Source of the DNA: Hydractinia symbiolongicarpus
Lineage: Eukaryota; Cnidaria; Hydrozoa; Anthoathecata; Hydractiniidae
Direction of reading: 5' to 3'
Assembly: GCF_029227915.1 (NCBI RefSeq)
Contig: NC_079877.1
Span: forward strand, 28,237,851 to 28,301,850
DNA: 64,000 nucleotides
Shown here: piece by piece, positions 47,586 through 59,249 of the stretch
Position numbering within the stretch: position 1 is the first letter of the stretch
Layout of the letters: every line of letters starts with the position of its first letter
Translations under genes and position numbers: made by a program
The notes under the pieces: model-generated
What the model was told of the DNA's origin: nothing
The model's database searches: none
The model's input: only the letters and a program-made list of their open reading frames with translations

Positions 47586-48375
47586 AATTAGACGCATACC
47601 TTTCACATCAGTATCAGAAGCAATGCAAGTGGTTGTCGGGATACCATAGTCGTACAATGTTGCACAAACAAACCACAATCCAATGCGAGTTTCAGTGTCC
47701 ACGAAACGAGTAGTTTCTGTGTAGTTATACAACCAGGTGTTGCCACACAAAGAAGCCATGATAAGACTGAATGTTAAGATGGAGAGGGGAATCAGAGCTA
47801 CACGAATTAAAGTCATTGAATCCTAAAACAAATTTATATTATCTTTAACCGCACGTTTAAGGTTTTTTGCAGCTATACTTACATAGTTCTCAAGTAAAGA
47901 GTATTATTGTGTTTATTTAAAAGAAAAAAAAAAACATGGAAAACTTTCGGGTGCTTGTCAAAAACTTTTGGTGAATATTTTTAGGAATATTTGTTGTTTT
48001 GGTCAATGAGTTTTTTGACATGAAAATGGTGTTAATAGAAATTGTACAGAGATAAAATAGTTTTTTCTTTATTTCTTTGCTTTTATGTGTTAAGTTGTAT
48101 AATTATTTTGTTGTTGTTGTTGTTGTTGTAGCTTGCTGCGATTCATTTAACTAATCCAATCAAGTAATCAAAAGTATCGAACACCAAAGCGTTCACATGC
48201 AAAAACCCATCAATACGAAGTTTTTACGACTAGGTCATTCTTGGTAAATTCGTGAAGTTGAAGTAACCATCAAAACAATCATACAGAAGTGTTTATCAAC
48301 AAAACGCTATGGAGTTTTAAATAATTTTTAAAAAAAAAATTCGCGTGTCCAATTCGAATTACTTACGATAGCCAT
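44578..48375 (-). CDS. Claudin/PMP22-like four-transmembrane protein
   Basis: Four exons join in frame to 210 aa: 48375-48367 (MAI), 47822-47600, 46900-46766 and 44843-44578. Exon 2 carries helix 1 (ALIPLSILTFSLIMASL) and the first extracellular loop with the claudin-type signature W..., GLWFVC and a second Cys 12 residues later (TTTC). Exon 3 has ATRAFLIMATMP, helix 2 and the following turn. Exon 4 carries helix 3, a charged second loop (NANDDSDFDYSKYSYGW) and helix 4, then a tail of MTG repeats ending SMDHQS. The nine-base first exon is inferred from a good GTAAGT donor and a matching frame; starting at 47816 instead would give a protein five residues shorter. Its likely role is membrane or junction organisation. 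No PDZ-binding ending is obvious. Confidence 0.82.
45257..46373 (+). repeat. Interspersed repeat family A, copy 2 (longer array)
   Basis: It has the same ends as 22808-23729. The internal AGGCCAAAATTGGTCC monomer appears at about 45475, 45587, 45716, 45845 and 45972, a period near 128 bp. It lies in an intron of the claudin-like gene. Differences from copy 1 are mostly substitutions and loss or gain of one monomer. Confidence 0.85.
47540..47590. repeat. (ATTG)n microsatellite
   Basis: About ten ATTG units lie just beyond the splice donor of the claudin-like exon 47822-47600. Confidence 0.9.
48105..48130. repeat. (GTT)n microsatellite
   Basis: Eight GTT units in the first intron of the claudin-like gene. 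Confidence 0.85.
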
Positions 48376-49181
48376 GACTAAAATATTTGTCAGCACAATT
48401 TACTTGATTTTCCTTCAGTGAATTTGTTATTTGTGGAGTTTTCTCGACCTGTATGAATCTACTATTAGCACACAAATGATAAAACACATGAATACGTTGG
48501 CAATGATATGTTTTGAAGGAAAGGAAATATTGTCATTGAAACAGCATAGAGCATGTTACATTCAATTTTGAATAATTATTGTTATTTTTTAAAATATTAA
48601 TTATTTCTGAGTACTTTATTTTCACAATAACCCTGAACTTTCCTTATTGTTGGTTTTCCTCCAATGAATTATAATCAATTTTAATATGTACTTTTGAACT
48701 ATAAAACTTTTGTCACTGTAAGAAAAGGCTTAGTATTATATTGTGTATTATAACGAACCCACTCAAGCATAGCTTCATCTTCTAAATTTGTTTTATTAAA
48801 ATTTCGTTGCCAGCTAATTGCCAGTTAAAGTTTTTACTATCTCACTTGCCATTCCAGGTAAAGTATTCTGCAATAGTAAAATGACAGAGTTTGACGCAGA
48901 GCCCTTTTTCAAGTTTGTGCATCTGTTACATAACATCAAAAGTCCAGAGTTTGACAAACGTGCCTTTTAATTGTACGTAGGATTAATTGAACATAAAGGA
49001 TTTAAAAACCTTGGTTCGAATCACTTGAATGCAGTAACATAGATTATGAAAAAAATTAATGCTAGACTCTGTAACACAACAATACAATTTGTTTGAATGT
49101 TGTAATATTCGTATGAGATATCTTGAATTTAGGAAGATAATGTTGTATTTATTACTAGCAAAAGGAACTGTCCTCCATGCT

Positions 49182-49645
49182 GCAAAGACGGTGTAGTGGT
49201 AGCGCTGTCAACTTGTAATCATAAGGCTGTAGGTTCGAGTCTCCACTCCGGCGCACTGTGAATGTAGGGTTGTCAGCCCAATTGCAATTGGCTTGTGTGG
49301 CAGGCAAGCAAGTTAGAGCAATGCTATATGTACATCAGCGGGTAATCTAACTTAATTACAGACAAAAGAGAAGAAGAGCCAACCGTTAGGATATAATTAC
49401 CAAGGATTTACAAGGAGTCCACACATACTGTAAAAAATCGATGAAACAGAATGAGGCAGCAGTACGAAGGCGAGGCTAAAACATGGAACTATTGCTATGG
49501 TGTCGATACTACAATCCTAACCAACATATTAAAGAAGAACTTCTTTGTTCATCGCTAACAGCTCTGGGGACCGCAAATCAAATGTCGCTTACTGCCAGGC
49601 AGTATGTTAGTGGTGAGCAAAGTAGTTGTTCTTCAATATGACTTA
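49182..49645 (+). mobile_element. tRNA-derived SINE
   Basis: The head has a pol III A-box-like TGTAGTGGTAGCG (about 49193) and a B box GGTTCGAGTCT (about 49233), spaced as in a tRNA gene. An unrelated body follows whose 3' part (CTCTGGGGACCGCAA..TTCTTCAATA) is shared with 42745-42860. The tRNA-like part does not form a good acceptor stem. Confidence 0.72.
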
Positions 49646-49782
49646 CACGAATTATACTCGCCCGTCATGAACGAAGATCCAAACGGGATGAAACATGCTC
49701 TGTTGAGAACGAAAAATATGAATGTGCAATGATAAATATTCACCTATTTATTCGTTAAAATGTCAAAATTCCTCGTTTCTTC

Positions 49783-50890
49783 CTAATCAAAGTTTTGCTG
49801 TTGATAATTAGTTGTTACATATGAATTCCTATTAGAACTGTCATTTTTGGAGTCGATATCATCACAGTCCGGCTCAAGGGGCATGTACTGTTGTTGATAA
49901 TTTAGTTCTTTATCATGTGACGCTAGTGTGGTGGTCTTGCAGGTTGTCAAGCTTGTTTCTATATCTTGGTTGTTTGCAACATGGCAGTGGATGATTTTAT
50001 GAGGAGAGGTTGTCAAGCTTGTTTCTCTTTCTTGGTTGTTTGCAACATGGCAGTGATTGATTTTATGAGAAGGGATTTGACATGCGATCTTCTGACATCG
50101 TACTTGATTGTTCTCTAATTTGAGGTTATGTTTGTGTGTTTTAATAACTGTGTATGATTCTTTCTCGTACCAGGTGATTAAACGTGTCCTTTAAACATAT
50201 TTTCTTATCAAAACATATCCCCTACATTATACTGTAAAAATTATGCGTTTTATTTGATCTTTAAAGTAATGTTTTACAGACGGAATATTTGTTTTGAAAG
50301 CACCTTGCATGTCAGCGTGTGTTCAAACAGTAACTTTGTGTGGTGCTGTACAGTGCTGGAAAATAGATTTGTCAAGTTCGGTTTTAATGAGCATATTTAA
50401 TAGCACCTTCTAGTGTCTGGTTAAAGCGTACCTCTTATCCACATCGTGTTTGCTTAGGTATGCTTCAAATTCAGCTGATGAAAATTGCTTTCCTTTGTCT
50501 GATGTAAGAACGAGTGGGTAGTGAATACTTTTGATAATTATTTTCGTTTTTATATCGTTCATCATGGTTGTTACTGGGAATCTGCTACAATAATTTATGG
50601 TCAGAAATAAACGTTCTCCTGTTGGAATATGGTCCCTTTAAATCAATGACAATCTTATGCCACGATGTTATGGCAATTTCTGTAATGCACAGTGGTTCCC
50701 TTTGGCAGTTTGGTTTGGTTGAAACTTATCAGGGTTGGCATTGTTTAATATAGTTTTCTACAGATTGACCTATTCTTGGCCGCCACACATTCTCTATGTC
50801 TTTCGTTATGGCTTGTTGGTGCACATAAGCTAGTTCAAATGTTTTTTCGCGTACCGCTATTACGATGTAGTGGTTTTTACCAGCGACTTG
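49783..50890 (-). pseudogene. 3' part of a Ty3/gypsy retrotransposon pol (integrase to C-terminus)
   Basis: Read on the minus strand from 50890: AHQQAITKDIENVWRPRIG resembles the integrase zinc-finger region, then SWHKIVIDLKGPY (first catalytic Asp region), then YPLVLTSDKGKQFSSAEF (second Asp) and a decayed stretch. Further on, WYEKESYTVIKTHKHNLKLE matches the GPY-like C-terminal part of gypsy integrases. The last frame runs to a stop at 49783. Frameshifts and stops separate the pieces. No LTR was recognised. The final open frame could be mistaken for a receptor tail, but order and content fit pol. Confidence 0.7.
49936..50070. repeat. ~67-bp tandem duplication in the gypsy relic
   Basis: GGTTGTCAAGCTTGTTTCT..GCAACATGGCAGTG occurs twice, about 75 bases apart, with a few mismatches. 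It repeats the HCHVANNQ segment in the minus-strand frame. Confidence 0.85.
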
Positions 50891-50899
50891 TTTTGAGTT

Positions 50900-51640
50900 G
50901 TTAGTTTATTACTGATATAACAGATAAGCATAATGCCCCCACACACAATTGATGGCGGCTTAAAGGGTATTTTCCTTTTGTGTTTTGGCTAAAATGTGTT
51001 CTGATTTTTAACTAATTGCGTGTTGGGAGTAACAAAAAATGGTTCTAACAAAAAAACTTGTTAATAAAAATTTTTTCGTGTCCACAACAATTCAGTGTCA
51101 ACATTTTTGTATTTAATCAATTAGAATGCAGAATTCTACCAAGTTCTTCCTTGTTGTGATAGAATACTACCTGTTGTAGAGATGTGTCGCAACGCAATAA
51201 ATTCTTTAAACGGTTGTAAGAAAATTGATTTTGTTATTATCACCTGAAAAAATTGTCCCGTGTTCTCCAGACTTTAGATAACGTTTTTTACCATAATGCG
51301 TAGAAAAATCTATAAGAACTTATCTATCGCATTATTACGGACATTGTTATACGTGCATTCTTAGCATGAAGTAAAGATCTACTTTGTAGAAGTTGCAACA
51401 GATCGGAAAAAACATTGCATTTGCTATTTGTATTTTTCGTGAAGATATAGCATAAATATTCAGCACTAAAAATTGAATATTTGTATGTGATACAAAACAG
51501 TCATAAACTAAAATTAAATATCTTCAAAAACGTGTATAAATAATTGAAAAACTCTCAATACAGTTCTTTTGACAAACCTATTGGTTATATATAAAATTTT
51601 AATAAGCCAGATCTTAGTCATTAATTTCATTTAGAGATCG
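50900..51640. other. No gene seen
   Basis: AT-rich DNA between the gypsy relic and the Ig gene. It probably includes the upstream region of the Ig gene. No promoter motif can be defended. Confidence 0.4.
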
Positions 51641-51720
51641 TTTTTAGTGAAAATACGTGTTATAAAAATTTTGACGCTGATGGCTGATATTAAGATTACA
51701 AAACTACCACATGAGGTGAT

Positions 51721-51865
51721 TTTTCTTCTTCTTCTTCTTCTTCTTCTTCTTCTTCTTCTTCTTCTTCTTCTTCTTCTTCTTCTTCTTCTTCTTCTTCTTC
51801 TTCTTCTTCTTCTTCTTCTTCTTCTTCTTCTTCTTCTTCTTCTTCTTCTTCTTCTTCTTCTTCTT

Positions 51866-51895
<30 letters not shown>
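51721..51895. repeat. Pure (CTT)n trinucleotide tract, ~57 units
   Basis: An uninterrupted CTT repeat of about 172 bases ends 73 bases before the predicted start codon of the Ig gene. A possible splice acceptor (TTTATTTAG at 51932-51940) lies between it and the ATG, so the tract could sit in a 5' UTR intron or in the promoter. Poly-Leu and poly-Lys frames across it are artefacts. Confidence 0.95.
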
Positions 51896-51896
<1 letters not shown>

Positions 51897-51967
51897 TTTA
51901 GTGATTGTAAAGTTAACATATATTTACATTTTATTTAGGTCATGACAAATTTTGGTGCGTAGATATC

Positions 51968-54900
51968 ATGTCTTGTCAATCAATGTTGATTCTCTTTTTT
52001 GTAATAAACCTTGGTGAGTGAATAAAGTTATGACTTGCTTACTCCATTTAAAATTAGACGACTTATTTTTTCTAATTTTTATTTGACTTTAGTATCTTGT
52101 CAAGTGTGGTTAACTCCAACGAAACGTTCAGTTTTTGGTGTAGAAAAAAGTGAATTAACCGTAAAATGGAAGTTTGACCCTAAAGGAAAAAACTTGTTCT
52201 ATGCAAGTTGGCAACGAGCTGACGAAACATTTCAGCCATTTTTTAGTTTAGTTACCGTTAATAAAGAAAATAAGATTACTTCCTATTCTCCCAACGAAGT
52301 GGATTCTTCCATGTTAGGAGAAATTAAATTTAAAAGTTTGGACAAAACAAAAGACAAAAGGGTGGTGGTTTCCATAGAATTTGAAGATACATCAACACCT
52401 CTTACAGACCAGCTGACAATTGAATATGTTGGTAAGAATTAATATTGTAGCCGAGTTCTTAATGGTTATATTTAAACCCCAATTTATTTTTAATTTACTC
52501 CTGCATATACAATAAGTTTGGGACATGATGATGACGAAAATGTAACAATATTTTATAACCTTCCTAGTAAGGCATTATTAGCAAATAAATTATTAAAGAA
52601 ATGGTGCAGTGTTGTGTCTTAATTCTAGATTATCCGCCATTCTTCAGTACGAAACTTCCTCAAGAGAAACTAACAATAACTGAGAATTCAGCAGAAAGTA
52701 AAAACAAAGAATTTACAGTTATTGCCAAAGGTAAACCAAAACCAATAATCATATGGAAGTTAAATGGAAGCAAAGTGACTTCACTTGAAGGTTTCGTTAC
52801 TAACGATACCGAAACTAAAGAAGACTTAAATTTTGTGATAACAAGTAAATTATCTATTGTGCAGTTGTTTGCCCACCATAATGGTAAACTTGAAGCTTTG
52901 GTCAAATATGGAGATGAGAATCAAGAAAGTCCTGAAGAAATCACAGAAATGGATTTAAATATTGAATGTAAGACCAGTTTTGTGTTCATCATTATTTTTT
53001 TCATTTCAGTATTTTTTCCTTGGTGTTACCAGGCCACACATTAGTTAAATATTACCAAAAAGGTTTTAAATTTTCACTTTGTTGAGCTGTAGAAATAAGC
53101 ATCTTCAATGTCTTCAACTCGTTTTTCACTGTTGCTTGACGGATCTGTGGCATCTCATTTCTGATGGATTATTTGGGATCTTTAATCACCTCTTTAATAT
53201 AGCGTGGACTTCGTTTAAGTAGTACGTGGTCAATTTTTAGAAGATGGAATAAAAATTATGTATTAATTTGGAAAACATGCTAAACAGAAAAAAATTTTCC
53301 CTTAACTCCAAAAAAACTTTTGTAAAAACAGTTTGCATTTTGACTGAAAATCTACAGGAGGTAGTATCACAATAAACGGACGTAGATTATATTATATGCT
53401 TAGTTTAATGATCCGTTCTTCTTCTTGCCGAAACAGTGAATTGTATAATTTGAAATCAGAAGTTTTACAAAATCAGAACCCCCAGTAAAAAGAATGTTAC
53501 ATCAAATGCTCAATAATGTATTTGTTTTTGCATGTTTACCTTTATTTATATAATAACAAATTTGGTAAACTTTTTTACTAGATCCTCCAAAAAATATAAC
53601 ATTCGTTTCAAACATCACTGATAATCTTATCATCAATGAAGGTTATGTTGGGCTAACATGTTCCGCGTTGGCCAACCCTCCAGCTCTGTATACAATGAAA
53701 GAGTATACAGAAGTGTTATATAGTGGACCAAGTAAGACATACACAACATACTTGGATAATATCTATCATTCCAATATCGCTGTATTTCGTTGTGAAGCAA
53801 ATAATACCCTGGGTTCACAGACTAGTAGGAGTATCGAAATGAGGATAATAAATGGTGGGTCATTTTTTTTAAATTTATTTTCTAATTTATATTAAGTTAT
53901 TTTCTAATAAGTACCTCAAACGAAAATAACTTTATTTTTTATTATCTTTACTTCTTTATAACTTATAGTAGAGTCAATCTAGAAAGGTACAGCGAGTGTC
54001 ACACAATATCTAATACGAAATATATCGTATATATCTCTTTCCTTAATATATGTTCTACAAATATCATTCTAATCTAAGGGTGGGTGGGAGGGTCAATTCT
54101 ATCCACTTGTAATTGGGTCAAAAGACGATACACCCGTAAAAAGACTTGAACACGTGATAAAGGCGCGCGAAAGAAACAAGAATAAATTCATTTATTCATA
54201 CTGTACTACATTATTGATTAAGGCGGTTGCTTTTTATACTATGTAGCTATGAAAACATTTGTAAGATTGCAAAGTAGCAACGATATGTAAATAAATAAAT
54301 AAATAGCGCTTCCAAGATTCTTGGCTTGAATGAATTGAAAAAAATCTCGAAAAATGATTAACCACTGCCCTCGAAAAAATATCCCAAACTTTGATTTGAA
54401 ATATTTTGATGACGATTTCTTTGCATAGACTGTCCTAAACATTCATACCGATAATAATGTTTACTCAGTGTTGACTGTTTGGTGAACTAAAATTTAACTG
54501 TGAAGATGTAGTCAACTGCGATCAAACAACTGCGATTCGCTTTTAATGCTTAATTAATAATTCATATTGACAGCGTATTTTAGTATTTTGTGCTTTAAAT
54601 TTTTCCCACAATAAACCATGTTTGCAGTTTCAGTAAAAAAATATTCATGAAAAAATTGATTTTACTTGTTTTTAACTAAACTACGTACAAAACAGACAGA
54701 TTGTAAATATATCTCAAATGTTATGGTGACTTGCATTTGTTTGGCATTAAAATTACATTAATGACGATTTAAATAACGTGAAGAGAATGATCAGCGGTAA
54801 AAATAAATTTGCTGGACCCTTTGACAGTTTTCATCCAATAACTTGAACTTCACAAACGAGATCAGCTAGAGTTCAAAATTTCAAGCTTGCGAATGTTTTT

Positions 54901-57792
54901 TTTTGTTCTATACAAATGGCTATCAGTATATTGTCAAGTTTAACGAAGGCTTGCAAATAGATTTTGTTTTCTTTTTATAATCTATGCATCTGCTATCACT
55001 TTTGGCCAATTTATTGAAAATCTTGAGTTTTTTTCGGGTCTAAGATTTGTGGTGGATACAAACAAACACGAGAAAATATGCATGTTTGTGTACTCTTGAG
55101 CCAAAGTATTTATGCTTCTTCCAACGTCGGATAATGATCTTTGCTAATTAATTTATTTCAATCAAATGATTTTAAAAATGAAGTGATTATTTTTTGAAAT
55201 TATAAAAAATATTTGCTATTAAAACTTTCAGCAGATAAATTTAACAAGTTCAAAATCATTGGATGTTGGACAGTCCAATCATAACACAAACATACGGTTA
55301 CATTTAAAAAGAAATAGTTGACCGATAATGTGCAATTTACCTCTTCTGATAAAGCAGAATGTTGTCTATACCCTTTTTATTGTGATTATTATTTGAAACA
55401 TGTTAACTAGAAAACAGTAAGAGTAATGCTGGAATATCCTTTTTGGTGTCAATATTATCATTTTATTTTATCATTTTATGGCTTTTTTTATTTTTCAGGA
55501 ACACTATCTGGTCGACAATCTGATGATGAAGGTAAATTGCGAGTCAGCTTTATTCACATCTCCTTTAGAAATTAATTCCTTTTGGGGTGTAACTTTATAC
55601 AAATCTGGACCGCTGTTACATTATAATTAAAAAGCTAATGACAAAGACAGCTTTCCAGATTTTTTTGTATTTTAAAACATATATCGCACCTGTAATTTAA
55701 TATCTTAATAAGTATGTTTTAAAACTTGTGGTAAACTGATAAATATTGCAATCAAAAGTAAATACCACAATCGACTATAAAATGTCGGAAATCCAGCAAG
55801 TAATATCATCACCACAGCAACTAACAAAACTTTAACAATACGAAAAATAATAACCTTTTGTAGAGGGTTAACAAGTTCATTTTGATATGCCATACTGAAG
55901 TAATGTTGGTTAAATTGGTTATTGGTTACTTTTTTATTGCGTAACCCAATTATAAAAATGTTTCTGTGTTACTTTGATCAAATATTTCAATGTCCAAAAC
56001 TTTTAAAATTAGTGAGAGTAATGAAAAAAAAAACACATGCGTGATATAATTGTGCTCAAATGCATTCAACATGAAAGTGTTGTTAGATACACCAGAAAAT
56101 GTTGGATGAAAAGTTTAATCAAATAAAAAACTTCATCCAACATTATCTAGCAGGATTTAGCTTCTGCCTTTTTAATCTTTCCAAATTTTTGGAATCTCTC
56201 AAGCGTTTCCAACAGCGCATGCTCCGTCCCAAACGTCACTTGGGCGTGAAGTTGGGGCTACGGAACGGCTGTTGGTTTTCGACTTTAGTGACTTACACGA
56301 AAGTCGAGCCGATGGCAGTGAAAAACAAAAATGGCTATTTTTCCGGCATGTATGTAATTTACAGACTCGAACATATAGATATATCTAGAATTTTTATCTT
56401 CTCCAAACCTTCGTCATGTTTTCATCCAGAATGATTCTGGTTAAAATATTTCTTTGTAACATACTTTTCAAAAAAAAAAATATCGAACTAGCAAGCAAAG
56501 TGCACTGGTCTGTTCATTGTGCAAAACGCGCTTGCCGGATTTTTAATATGTGCGCGGGAAATACGGAATGTGACCATTATAACCGGTTCCTAGTCCCTTT
56601 AATATCGCCCAAGGTTGCAGCTTCTGATTACCAACACATAATTCATGGAATGACTCCTATGGGTCCAATTTAAACTCAAAGTATTTGCGATATTTCTTGA
56701 TGATTGTGATATATATCGATGAACAAGTATAGAGCGTTGTGTTAATAGATTCACGGATTGTTGTTATTGTTATATGTGAATTTAGATTCGAATTGGTGGA
56801 AATATTACGTAGTGGGTGTGGCCATAGCTGGAGTGGTGTTTATTGGTGTGTCTGCTACAATCATTGTCATAAGAAGGTACGAGTACTCAAAAAGATTTTG
56901 CTTTGTAGTTAACAATATTCAAAGAATAATTTTTTATTTTTTTTATCCAATTTGAAATGTGTTTCGGCATCAATAAGGAGTATTTCAAATATAAATATAC
57001 AACTTTTTTTGACACGGAAAAACGACTATTTTTTTACTTGAAAAATAGATTGTGCCGCAATCCCCAAAAAGTAGCCATAATTAATAGACAAAATATGACA
57101 AAATTGGATCTTTCATCAAAAAGCGAAAATCTATATTATAATGCCCGTATACATCTGTCCGTCCGTCCGTCTGTCTGTCACGCAAAATGGTAGCTTAGCT
57201 GCGACGGGCGAACCCGTGGATTTTTCCACGGGCTAATGACTAGTATTTTCAAAAAGTTTAATGATCTGCAAATTAAGTACCCAGACTTAATAAAATCAAA
57301 TAAAACCCAATACCAGTTATTCTTAATGTTTATTACGATTTTTTATTTTTACCTTTGATGTAACTAACCAAGTTACCTGGTCTTCTTGTCAACGATATAA
57401 AAATAACAAGAAGCACAGGTGACAATACACACACACCGCCGAGTCACACACATTAATATATGGAAACAATAACATTTCCATTTATATGCTCTTTTCATAG
57501 CTGCATATTAAAAAAACCACGTGAGCTTGGTAGTGACGGTATTCGATGAAATCTGATTGGCTAATGTTGAATGTTTTCTTTCAGCCGCATGCGTAGTATG
57601 AACATTAGATCGGAAGTCACACGTGTTACGCAGAAGAGCTCCCGCAATAATGACGAATACCAAAGACATGCATTGCGGAATAACGCACCAAATCATGCGT
57701 ATAATTTGAATGTAAGAGGAGCGCCAGATGGCGTCACCAAGACTCAACATGATGTAAATGGGGTAGAAAATGATGGCTTCGAATTATTATAA
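51968..57792 (+). CDS. Type I membrane protein with three Ig-like domains (Alr-like organisation)
   Basis: Seven exons join in frame to 442 aa: 51968-52013 (signal peptide, MLILFFVINL), 52093-52431 (Ig-like 1), 52629-52967 (Ig-like 2), 53582-53854 (Ig 3), 55499-55531 (11-residue spacer), 56786-56876 (transmembrane helix, VVGVAIAGVVFIGVSATII) and 57585-57792 (cytoplasmic tail). The extracellular exons are phase 1-1 and each encodes a single domain. Domain 1 has one Cys (SCQVW) and V-set-like strands (ELTVKWKF). Domain 2 is I-set-like (GKPKPIIIWKLNG) but has no cysteine at all. Domain 3 has the canonical pair (LTCSALANPP and FRCEANNTLG). The tail has two Tyr (EYQRHA, AYNLNV) but no clean ITIM or ITAM. 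Exon plan and missing cysteines resemble the Hydractinia Alr allorecognition family; function is inference. Confidence 0.82.
57131..57244 (-). repeat. Interspersed repeat family B, short copy (reverse)
   Basis: TATATTATAATGCCCGTATAC, a GTCCGTCCGTCTGTCTG tract, CACGCAAAATGGTAGCTTAG and GATTTTTCCACGGGCTAATG end at ACTAGT. It is the reverse complement of the 39617-39766 copy with the middle deleted. It lies in the last intron of the Ig gene. Confidence 0.8.
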
Positions 57793-58279
57793 ATTAAATA
57801 TTTAAACCAGCAGTTAGCTAATTTAGAAGCACATTTTTTAGAAAGACAATTACACAGGACATATATACTAACATTTGAAAATTTAAATTTGTTTAACATA
57901 CACTCTAAGTTTAGTTTATCTAAGACCTGTTTGAAATTATTATGCACCAGAAATCTTTTTTTGAATCAATTGCTGAAGTCGTTATGCATTTCGTTCTGCA
58001 TGATTGCTTTAGTAGAACATCTCCAAAATGATAGAAAAACTGTTCTAGCATACCAGGCCCACGACTTCTCTTGATTGTCAATTTTTTACTTTTTGTTTCA
58101 CTTAAATGTTTTCGCTTGTCTTTTTTTACCCTTATATTGGCGTTGCCAAAGTAAAGGGAGAAAAATAGTTTTAAATTATTTTAAGGGGAAAATTTTTATA
58201 TCATAGATAGTAAAAAGTTTAATAATATTCTCAAGATGGAGTTCTTGTCGTACCAGTTTAAGTGTTCTTTGTATATATT

Positions 58280-58285
58280 AATAAA
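58280..58285 (+). promoter_or_regulatory. Possible poly(A) signal of the Ig gene
   Basis: AATAAA about 490 bases after the stop at 57792. An ATTAAA at about 57794 is closer but abuts the stop. The choice is uncertain. Confidence 0.35.
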
Positions 58286-58436
58286 AATATCTCGTTTTTA
58301 TATCATTTTTTGTGGTTTGTATTGGATTTTAATTGTTTTTTAACTTGTTCTTTTGCAAAAATTCGTAGCTATCTTTTCATGCATTTCTTTAAGTGTAAAT
58401 AAATATTCGCTAAATAATTTTGACTTTTGTTTTAAA

Positions 58437-58998
58437 GGGAAGACAAGAAGCCCTGCGGCTTAAAGATTTCCGCCATTAGCAATAATCTGAAAAAAGATAT
58501 AAAATCGTGACATATTTGTCACGATTTTATAGCTATAATACATTATCTTTCACCAAAAATATCCAGCCTCAACAATTTCTCTTTAAATTAAAATTCATTG
58601 ATAATTAATTAGTTCTGGTGAATATAGCTTTAGTCTACGTGCTTACAAAATTGTAGTACAGAAAGAAATGACGTAATTATATAACATCAAAGATGGCGCA
58701 ATATAAGACGATCTTCATTATGCTACACTGCACGAGCTTTAACTTTCGATTATAAACCTTAAAATAAAGTAATGTTCATTGGATAATAAAACAATTTGTT
58801 GCACTGTTAGGATTCTTATTGACTTAAAACTCATTTTAGCCTCTTTCTCAGAAAAAAATCTGTCAAAACGAAGATTTAAGCTTTAGCCTGGACAAGTTTT
58901 AGGCGTCCAGGCTCTGGGCTGTCTCTATCTATCTATCTATCTCTCTCTCTATCTTCCCAGACGATATTAAAGATTTCCGCCTTCGCCGGCGGAAATCA
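58437..58998 (-). repeat. Interspersed repeat family A, diverged reverse copy
   Basis: It begins ACAAGAAGCCCTGCGGCTTA (reverse of the family's GGGCTTCTTGT end) and closes with GATTTCCGCC..GGCGGAAATC (reverse of the other end). The body is unrelated to the 128-bp monomers. It contains a 14-bp-arm inverted repeat (58499-58530) and a TCTA/TCTC microsatellite (58920-58955). Confidence 0.65.
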
Positions 58999-59249
58999 AT
59001 AACAGCAATAAAAATTGTGTTTGGTTTGATATCCTAGAATATCGGGCATGACATATTGTGTGAGAAATTTTTGCATTGAAAATAACATTCAAGAATTCAT
59101 GTAACTATGAATTGAATGCAATATCTATCGCGGTGAAGCAAATTAGACTTTGAATTTTGTTTTAGCTAAAGAAGCCTAAAAAAATTGTTAAAGTAGAAGA
59201 TTAACATCATTCGTTGTGATTTATATTCTGTCATATGTGATTTATATTT

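Noticed and set aside
49190-49255. A functional tRNA gene
   Set aside because: The internal promoter boxes are present but the acceptor stem pairs poorly, and the sequence continues into a repeated body, so it is a SINE head.
49783-50181. Cytoplasmic tail exon of a minus-strand receptor
   Set aside because: The upstream minus-strand sequence is gypsy integrase in the correct order, and WYEKESYTVIK fits the integrase C-terminus.
50568-50753. Plus-strand 61-codon frame
   Set aside because: It lies antisense to the gypsy integrase relic.
51647-51919. Poly-Leu and poly-Lys reading frames
   Set aside because: They are translations of the CTT microsatellite.
56099-56673. Two overlapping plus frames inside the Ig gene
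   Set aside because: They lie within an intron between the spacer and transmembrane exons and show no recognisable features.
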